Assembly (NCBI GenBank): GCA_963169105.1
Contig: OY720636.1
Location: 69,180,123-69,244,122, forward strand
Direction: 5' to 3'
DNA from: Ceriagrion tenellum
Lineage: Eukaryota > Arthropoda > Insecta > Odonata > Coenagrionidae
Length of the DNA: 64,000 bases
Below, piece by piece: positions 55,564-64,000 of the stretch. The notes beneath the pieces were generated by a model. It was not told the origin of the DNA. It did no database searches and was given only the letters and a program-made list of their open reading frames with translations. Position 1 is the first letter of the stretch. Each line of letters opens with the position of its first letter. A program made the translations under genes and the position numbers.

Positions 55564-58492
55564 TCGGGTGTTGTCTAACCAATAATCTCTCCGCACATGG
55601 ATGATATCTTGTATTTCCTACTCGTTTTCCACCCGTCCCAACACCTCTTGGGTGTACACGAATCTACCCTCCTCGACAGTCTCACTCAATGCAAGTCTTC
55701 CTTCCTTTTGTCCATTCTTCATTTCCATGCACCTTCTCCGGCTTCTTCTTGCCATCCCTCCTTTCCACGCCCCCCCTTTTCTCCATATATCCCTTCCATA
55801 TCTCTCCGGCATCCCATTTTTCCCTCCCACTTCTGTCGGCGATCCGTCGCTTCTTGCGCCGCCGTTACATGAGCCGCCCCCTGCTCCCTCTATCTCACTC
55901 CACTTTCTGTGTCTTCCCCATCCCCTCCCATGTCCCTCACGTAATCGCCCTCCCACCCCCCCCCCCTTCCCACTCCCGGAGGCGTAGATGTGTAAGGTAA
56001 GATTTTACAGTCTCAATCTCACTTAAATAAAAACGTTATCTGATGTTATCTCTTTCCATAACTTGCCCTAGTCCTTCATTCCACCCTTCTTTCTTCCCTC
56101 GACCTCCGTTTCTACGTTTTCTTCCGATCTCTCCCTCGTGCCGTGCCCCCAGGGGGGGGTGCTGGACAAGGGAAGCAAAATTCTGATTCTTTTCATTCCT
56201 TTTCCGAAAGGCACCGCGGCTGTCCTTCATGCGCGCGCCTGAAACGTTTCTGTTCCAGAAATAACGCCGCTAATTGTTTGATTCCCGACGATTGTCTGCT
56301 GCCTTGCAGCATTCTCTACGTGCTTGGAAGCGGAGATCCAGGCTCAGCATTAGCTTGGGTTGGTTTCGATGCTGAGTGCCGTGGTATTTTAAGCGAAAAT
56401 GGATCATCCTAAGGTCGTTCTGAAATCTCTGGGCTTGACTACACAGCAGATCTGAAGGCACGGAGACATTCCAGTTTTCTCCGCCCTAAGGGTACGTGTC
56501 GTAATAATTGGTGCTGTGAGTGACAGCTGGACTTGATTCAAAATGCTCACTTTGAAATCGTGAAGCATTCCTTTTTTGAAGTTTGTTCTTTGAAGAAAAT
56601 ATAGTTCGTACTCATGGGCATACTACAATGAATTTAATGATAAGTATTATTAGAGTAGAATTTCACATTCAGAATTATTTAACCATATGTGAAGTGAGTT
56701 TTTTTTTTTTTTTCGCTGACCCCAGGAGTGAGGTTTTTTGGAAAACAATCAAACTAATTTCGAATGCAATTTTATTACCTTTAACTTAAGTTTGTTTGAT
56801 AAACAATTAATTAAAAAATGAAAACAAGAAGATCATACATTAAATTAGCAAAACGAAATAAATACAACAACTTTACTGAGTAAGATCCTAAGTATTGTTA
56901 TTGTGGTATAAGAACACAAATATTAACATAGAACAAGACTAAAGCCAGCTTTGAATGCAATAACTTCCATCCATGGAACCAATTGCATGTGAAATGCACG
57001 TACTCAAGGCTGAACGTAGTAGAATTATAGAAAGGGTGGCAGGACTCTTCAGAGACACTTTATAGTTATAAGTGCAGCCACCAGGATAGATGGAACAACA
57101 TGTCAAAATGCATCTGAATGGGAGGCGTGAACTTACGCCATTACCGCTCCAGCGAAAATTTGAAAGACGTACATGTACAATCATACTCTGGATGGCCAGG
57201 AGGCACGATGACGTAAATAAATGTTCGTCCTGCTCAAAAGGTTAATAAAACTAGGCAATCTGATGCGTCTGGAATATAATTTTTCTCTGCAATTAATCTG
57301 TATAATATTGAATGATAATGTGAGTGAAGTTTTCTACGGTAATATTAGAAGAGTAATAATGCTGATGCCTTAGCGTGGTCCACCTGTATGATATACATTA
57401 GCATTAGATTCTTGCTCGATCCCGCATTTTGATTAGGCTTTCTTTACTTACATTCGCTAAGCAATATATGTACTCGTCTTTACCGAGGGCTGGAGGATTA
57501 CTTGCCGCCGGGATTTATATCGATTCTGCGAAAACTTAATCTTAGTCACGTCAAATTTATGAATCTAATTCCTCTTCAAAATAAATTTGGAATCCGGAAA
57601 AATCAACGATATTAAATTTAGAGCTCAGTGATATCGCCTCAGCACTCCCATACCACTCACCCTCTATCTCTCTCGTTGTGTTTAGCTAGTAACTGGTAGA
57701 GTCATTATTTCATCTTAATTTATCTATCGTAGCAATATCTTATAAGAAGTAAATATCTCTCCGATTTAGACTTAAAGTCTGATTATTCATGAGGAATAAT
57801 TATCTGTCTAAGAATTTTGAGTTAATAGTGACATACTGGTTAAAATTTAAAGTTGAGATGTAGGTAATAAAAACTTTAACGTGCGTTAAAATCTCCCTAA
57901 ATCTGATTTTAAACTCTTTTTAAAATGATTCACACTTTTCCCCGATAATTGCATAATGTCTTTGTGACAGGAAAACTGATTTCAGTGGACCTGTAATATA
58001 TTCCTTCCTGTAAGCATGGAGAAACTATATCAATATAGAAAGTTTGAGATGTGGAAATTTCAATAAATATTGTTTCGCTTGCCAAAGTCTCTCCTTTAAG
58101 GGTGTGGGGAAGCCGGCCGGGCAGGTGTTGATTAAAGATAAGATAAATGAATTTTCAATGGCCATGACGAAAACGCTGACGAATCAAGATTTTTGAGCGC
58201 CATAAAATCGATTTTCATTCACAGCCTCCGGGAGAGAAGCTTAAAAGAGAGCTCTTGTCCTCAGGGCCATAGGACAAATGGGATTTACAGCGTGTCCATT
58301 CACCCACGGCAGCCTTCCCAAACATCATGGCTAAATCAGAAATTTCTCTCCTTTGATAATTGAACCTTTCAGCCATAAGAAGATTTATTTATATCTCAAC
58401 TTGAGGGCGATTTTTAATATACCCAGTGATATCATGTATAAATACAGGATCAAAGCTTTTGCGTAAGCTAGCTGTAATATATCAACAACTTG
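55564..58492. other. non-coding stretch with CT-rich region
   Basis: The plus strand is C/T-rich from about 55680 to 55990 with a long C run near 55955, giving open frames on both strands that I do not accept. A T run of about 15 lies at 56699-56713. The block at 58090-58330 is GC-richer, with CAGGTG and GATTAAAGATAAGATAA, and could be regulatory. No gene is supported. Confidence 0.4.
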
Positions 58493-58627
58493 GAAATTAT
58501 TTCCAGAATTGGAGGTGATTTGTAAAACATTAGCAAGATTACGGATTTTCTGTCCTGATGAATTGAACTTAGAAATGATTTCCAGAATTGGAGATGAAGA
58601 TTACGGATTTTCTGTCCTGATGAATTG
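58493..58627 (+). repeat. tandem duplication, units of 73 and 56 bp
   Basis: Both units carry TTTCCAGAATTGGAG and AGATTACGGATTTTCTGTCC with TGATGAATTG (58493-58565 and 58572-58627). The first has about 18 extra bases in the middle. Confidence 0.8.
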
Positions 58628-58789
58628 CTCGACTGTTTATATTTCAAAATCTAAGTATTCTGTGCTCCACGATTGGTTATGAAGTCTCTCATCTAGAATC
58701 TTTTACCACTAATTTCAATTCTTGCCAGCCGCCCACCATTTTTAGATACCCGGAAGCTTAGTGTCACTGTTCGCTCCTTCAATCAATCG

Positions 58790-58893
58790 TATTATGCATT
58801 CTTTACCTCTTCTTCCTTCTGGTTGAACCTACAGGAGTCTTTTATAACTTCCATTCTAATAACATGCCCAGCCCAACGTAATCTGGATAATTG
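58790..58893 (-). mobile_element. LINE coding fragment
   Basis: On the minus strand the frame QLSRLRWAGHVIRMEVIKDS is open. RLRWAGHVIRM is the familiar C-terminal motif of RTE-like and related LINE proteins. The piece is short and continues into unrecognisable DNA. Confidence 0.6.
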
Positions 58894-59425
58894 AGTGTAT
58901 TTTTTTCGACACGAATTTGAAATGCGAGAGAAAAATAAAAAATTAGAACTTCACCATTAATACCGGTATAATCGACCACGGACCGATATATCGGCTCGTG
59001 AATGTAGCACAAATAAATATTCATCATTAATTACATTCCTATTTTGTATCGAGATGAAAAACGATAATATCGTCAAAAATAAAAAATGTACATAAGGTTA
59101 GAATCCATATTGAAAATAAGCCTTGTGCTCTTCCATAGTTATTTATTGTAAACGTGCAATGCGTTTCGCAGCTTGCTGCAGCTTCAGGTACAATTATTTA
59201 GGTTCAAGGCCTATTTTAAGTATGGATCCGAATATAAAATACTTCCACGAAGTGATGCCTGAAGGTGTAGAGTTTATACAAAAGGTTCTTTATACAACAA
59301 AACTAAATCAATTTTTATCATATTCAAAATCAACGCGTGCTGCAATGTAAGCTTCTTTAAAAAATAATAACGGTGCCACTGTTGTATTTCAGCCAGTAAA
59401 AAAAAAGATATCCGCCTGTGTGAAT
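58894..59425. other. non-coding stretch, no gene seen
   Basis: AT-rich; nothing supported. Confidence 0.4.
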
Positions 59426-60130
59426 CAGATTCCACATCGCCGGGCTGTATTCAAATGCGAATGTCGCGGAACCCGGGGTGTTCACCGCTCTCGCGTCGGG
59501 GATCGACGGATCGAGGTAGCGGGAGACAACCCCCGAGAGTGCCGCCGACAACCCCCGAGAGTGCCGCCGACTTGCGGGGGTGTATCACACGACTCCGTCC
59601 TTTCAACGGACATCACATCAACCCGCCCATTCCCATATCCGCCCCCTCTCCCGCATCTCGCCTCTCCGTTCTTCTTCTCCGCCTCGGGGCTGTCGAATAG
59701 CGGTGTGGGGGAGGAGGGGTCGGGGAGGCGTGGAGCTGGGGGGGGGGAGGAGGGAGGACGGGGGGAGAGGAGTGGAAGAAAGTGTGGGATTGGTGAAAGA
59801 TGCCGGGTTAAACGAGTCGGGCAATTATGCAAATGGAGTGACGCGGGGAGATCCCGGGGAGGAGAGATATGTTGGAGGCCGAGAGATGTGGAGGAGGGAT
59901 GTTAAAAGGGGGGGGGGAGGGGGAGCGAAGAGATGCCGAGATTGGCGTCTCCTCGAAGCTCGCTCACTATATGGATGGATGCGAGGTCGTGCGTGACACT
60001 ATCACCCGGAGGATGGGGACGAGGGGTTTTTAACACTCGGGGAAGGGTTAGCGGTGTTCGGTAGGGGTGTGGAGTGTGCGGAGTGGGGAGGGGGAGGAGT
60101 AGCCCCGGTCTGGCGGCGGGAATGAAAGTC
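59426..60130. other. GC-rich island with polypurine tract and 22-bp tandem repeat
   Basis: CpG-rich at 59450-59620, C/T-rich to 59690, then strongly G/A-rich to 60120. The 22-bp unit ACAACCCCCGAGAGTGCC plus GCCG is repeated at 59526-59547 and 59548-59569. Open frames of 110-160 codons on both strands are low-complexity Arg/Gly or Pro/Ser translations. It is possibly a promoter island; no start site is identifiable. Confidence 0.4.
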
Positions 60131-61066
60131 CTCAGAATAGATTGAGGAGTGGGGTTTGGCCGGACGATATATATACATAAACCACTGGTTTAAGAGGAAT
60201 ACAGGGAACTATCAATTGTGATAGCACTATTGAGGTATATGATGCTGGCATCACGCCATCAAACTGTAGTCGGACAGCCAGAATAGCAACCATATTGATC
60301 ATTCCTCCTCTATCCTTACGTTCCTTTAAATAGTACCGCGGAATGGATGAGTCAGAGAATACACAGCAAAAATATCCTCCACCTATTTTAATTTTAAGGC
60401 AAGTAAATGATGAAACATACATTGATTACAGTGTACTGGATTCTACTTCATGTTACCATAATTTTCATTGGGAATGAGGACTATTATTATTAATTTAAAT
60501 AAATAAAATATATGTAAGGAACATGCATATTAATGAGGTATATGTGTGCTTTTTTGTAATTTATCGATGGAAAACCTTGAAAAATTGCAAAATTAGCGCG
60601 TTTGCCCGTGAGCGCTAAAGTTAATCGGAGATAACAAAGACGGCGGACAGGTCTACCCCACGTTACTGATTTTAGCTCCGGCCACCATATCAAGCGCCCT
60701 CGCCTTCTACCTCAACGGATAGCATCCACTATCGAAGTCATTAAAATGTGCAATTGGCCATATAAAATGAATCAGTCGTGGATACTAGGCGATTCCACTC
60801 TTAAGTTCTTATTCTGGCTGTTTGCAGATACGCTTTCCCTCTGATATATAGAACTAAATCTTACCTTTCCTCGCTATTTTGTCCTTAAATTAAACTATTA
60901 AACTTGAAATTACAGTTTATCAAATGCGAGAATGGGTGAATCGTGAAGAAAAAGTATTATTTTTAAACCTAACATCAATGCCATTTGCGTGAATAATTGA
61001 TCTTAAGAAGTGAAAACTCACGGGTAATGGATTCAGGTTTGAAATGTTGGTACCTTACTAGGGATG
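60131..61066. other. non-coding stretch, no gene seen
   Basis: AT-rich; nothing supported. Confidence 0.4.
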
Positions 61067-61325
61067 CAAGACAAACGATGAAGTGCTTCGTGTCATGAAC
61101 GATGAAAGGAAACTTTTAGATGACATCTGGGACAGGGAGGGAAGGTGGCTGAAGGGAGTGATAACAGGTGATGAGTTGCTCAAGGCAATGATAGAAGGAA
61201 GAGTTTTAGACTAGCAGGGAAGGAGAAGATAGAGAATAGGTATTACGGGCGGGATGGAGAAGGGTAGATCATATGCTGAGGCGACAGAGTATATACGAAG
61301 GATATATAGGGCCCTAAAAGTGTAG
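61067..61325 (+). mobile_element. LINE 3' end fragment (second LINE family)
   Basis: One plus-strand frame reads KTNDEVLRVMNDERKLLDDI, WDREGRWLKGVITGDELLKA and MIEGRVLD, then two stops around QGRRR, and GGMEKGRSYAEATEYIRRI before the end at about 61325. The pattern (TNDEV, RR..WLGH...GD.LL..VIEG..., RGRGR..., SY.E...) is that of LINE C-termini. Inactive. Confidence 0.7.
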
Positions 61326-64000
61326 AAAATTAGTAGTAGTTCCAACAAAATCTACCTTTAACCCGTAAAATACTTAAAAAAAAAGCAAATAACTGCAATC
61401 ACTGGAGTCCAAATTCGGTAATTCAAATGACAAACGCTTTATTCCTTTGGCTGGAAACAAGCGCTCATTGTAAATATATATGAATAATGTACGTGTTTAA
61501 TTCCTTCACTCCTAGCCGGGGTAGCGTAGGCTTTATCTCTTCATACACACAATGGAAAAAAAATCCCAAAAAAACTACGTAATTCATAAAATGAACATTT
61601 TGCACGTAAAATTTATGCTAAGTGGATCATTTTTCGAGTAAAAACAGTCTTCAGTATCGTGCGCAAAGAACCCACAAACTCTCTTCTTTAATCTACGATG
61701 TGACTTGTGTTTCTTTTCCCGATTTATTGCTTGAGGGAAGGATTCTTAGGTCTCCAACTTTGGAGTTCGACTTCTTAACCCATACTGGGTCGGACGCCCC
61801 GCGTAGCGTATGGCGAGGCAAAGATTGAGGAATCAAGAGCGGCGACGCTATTCGAACATTCATTCGCCCACTCTCTACTGAAGCGATCGTGAGAGATAAC
61901 TGCGGGCAGGCTCCCTGAGGGAAGAGCCCAGGAAAGGTGGGCATAGTTGGAATTAAAGCCACTGCTGACTCGCTGGGATAATAAGCACAAAATACACGAA
62001 TGAACAAGTAATTATTCTGCAAGAAAATAAGCATACGATCTTGTATTTAGCGTTACATTACTCAGTTAAGAGTAATGTCTAAGTAACGCTGAAAATATTA
62101 CGGAGCCCAGATAGAAATTTACATAACTTTCCAAAAAATTCCACGGCTAAAAAACGGGTCGCCTTATTGAGTGACGTCACTGGAGAGTTTCTCGTGTATT
62201 TGTTAAGTTTCTTAAATATCTTTCAGTTTTCCTTTTTATTCTATTAAGTTATTTTTTATTTTCTATTTATACTCACAACACCGAAAACAGCACAACGAAG
62301 GCCTTTTTACACCACCGTCACCGGGGCCGACAACCACGTTTTAAACCACGTTTCTTTTCAATTAAATGAGCATTGAAAACTTCCTCAAAGTGACGCTAAA
62401 AATCGTTTAGTTTGTTAATAAATGTTGTGGATATACATGTTTAGTTGGTATTTCATCACGCATCACAGTGAAAACCTTTTGAGTTTCAAAACACAGGTGG
62501 GGATATTTTTTTGCCCAAGTTCAGGTACGCCACTTAAAGTGAGAATGGATAGAGCTACACCGGCCTTAGGCGCCTGCATGAAAAAACATACTTCACATTC
62601 GTGCATCGATTCACCTTTCATTTACTTCCATGACGTATTACAATGAGGATTGCGGAGGTTATGTGCAACTGTGGAAAAAAACTGACAGCTGATTCCGATT
62701 TTCCCTCAATAAAGGTGATTGTGGTATTGAAGGGTAAATAAATATTTTCTCCCTCTCCTTGGTTCATCTAGTTTGACTTACAAATGAAAACCAACTGTGA
62801 AGACACTGTGGAATGAGGAAAAAATAGACAAACAATTCCTTTCGGCCGTTAAAGGGGCGATGATTCTTTCAACGCTTTGCGGTTGCGCCGTGTGGAAAAC
62901 TTTTACGATGCAGCGAAAAGAATCACTTCGTAACTTCTCACGCAGAAATTTATGGATCCCGTTTGAGTCTTCGGCAAATTGGCTCCTTTTTCAACGGTAA
63001 AATACATACAAACGCTCTTTTTAGGAAAGGTAAAATATTTAAAACGGGTATTTTTACCCACGACAATGGCAAAATCAAGCGCGGAGAAATATGCACTCGA
63101 TATCAATAAATTTATGCGGGAATAATTGTTAAGTGCCGTATTTTCCGGCTTAAAACAGGTGCGAGCATGTGAGACGCACCCTAGTGTTGATACCACGTGG
63201 CGGAGGAAATAAATAACCTTACATAATACCCTTTCGATACATTTATTACCGTTAGGCGTGAAAGCTATTTATTACCGAATGATGTAGGCAAGCATGACGA
63301 CGTATTTTAATGAATTTATATGCATTTAATAAAACGCAACGCATTTCGATTGTAGTTCACCCTCTCAACTTTTTTTCAGTCTCTTATCGTAGATGATGCG
63401 AAAATGTCAAAAAGCTTTGTATTTTAATACGTAAATCCTATGGGATATAACGACTACTACGCATTGCTTATTACTTGCTGAAACCGGTGACAATGATCGG
63501 AGGATAAATATATATTTTATTGCATCAGTTATTCATTCACTGCTGTTATTTCTGTTGGGGTAACTCGGGAAATGTTATCCTTACCGTTTCGTGGGCGAGA
63601 TCTATTTAAAAACTTCCACATCCTGAGGAAAGATAATAGAATATCCTAAAAAACCTATCTCCCTTTTTACGCTGTCGAGCCCTGCCTCATTCCCTGCTTG
63701 AGTGGACCTCCCAAGCATTCCTTCTTAGTTTTTTCAGGATATGAAGCTTGTTTTTGTTTGCGGTCTTCATTGCTCGGGTATCGTGGTCCAAGGAGCCGAT
63801 CGTTTTTTCATGCGTATTCACATCGACTTTCATCTTCGGCACTCCTCCTCTCGGGGTTTCTCCCCCCCTCCCCCTCATGCTTCCGTTCGCTCGGGGAGTT
63901 AATTCGCACGTTTCCCCGATCCAATGGACGTAATGTGTGTTATGATAAGGTGAAGGAGGGACCCACGGGTGTCCCTCGGAAAGAGCGGGAGGGCCGGTCG
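61326..64000. other. non-coding right edge
   Basis: AT-rich up to about 63650, then GC/CT-richer to the end. A hairpin-forming sequence lies at 62049-62090 (AGCGTTAC with GTAACGCT, and CATTACTC with GAGTAATG). No exon, including no paired-domain exon on the minus strand, could be recognised. Confidence 0.4.

Noticed and set aside
55597..56000. Several frames of 90-130 codons
   Set aside because: They arise from a C/T-rich tract. The adjacent LINE fragment at 55205-55563 is the only supported coding remnant.
59420..59996. 161- and 138-codon frames in the 59.5-kb island
   Set aside because: G/A-rich translation; no recognisable protein.

Overview
The window looks like a piece of a large, repeat-rich arthropod genome, most likely an insect. 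This rests on a paired-class (Pax3/7) homeobox gene of insect type, eukaryotic splice signals, tRNA-derived SINEs, truncated non-LTR retrotransposons and short inverted-repeat DNA transposons, all in AT-rich DNA broken by GC-rich islands. The species cannot be fixed from the sequence alone.

The only protein-coding gene I can support lies at the left edge on the minus strand. Two exons (2612-2811 and 1147-1612) join across a 999-nt GT-AG intron into a complete homeodomain with Ser at position 50, the mark of the Pax paired class. The second exon continues into Gly, Ala, Pro and His runs and ends at a strong phase-1 donor, so the 3' exons lie left of the window. No paired-domain exon is visible in the remaining 61 kb on the right. 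That region is therefore either a very long intron or upstream DNA, or the gene makes a form without a paired domain: the acceptor of the first visible exon overlaps an ATG in a strong initiation context.

The rest is mobile-element debris and low-complexity DNA. From left to right: a TA-flanked MITE (3298-3546); a TTAA-bounded element (4847-5422); a decayed tRNA-Ala(AGC) (7528-7600); a tRNA-Leu(CAG) split by a 190-bp repeat that recurs 0.5 kb away (12506-12777, 13267-13458); a 0.2-kb duplicated segment (13493-13700 and 14846-15068); a hAT-like MITE (18866-19035); tRNA-derived SINEs, two of them in head-to-head inverted pairs (19.3 kb, 38.6 kb); a 1.3-kb DNA transposon with 18-bp perfect ends, nine copies of a 16-bp site and the remains of a pogo/jerky-type transposase (27379-28703); a CR1/jockey-like LINE tail (34749-35245); a probable Penelope-like element tail (38184-38460); two copies of a long composite SINE (39.9 and 45.4 kb); and several LINE 3' ends of a second family (9.1, 51.3, 55.2, 58.8 and 61.1 kb). 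GC-rich islands and long polypyrimidine or polypurine tracts lie between them.

There is no operon or gene cluster here. Besides the homeobox gene, the most interesting items are the interrupted tRNA-Leu, the transposon with iterated sites, and the inverted SINE pairs that would give long RNA hairpins.
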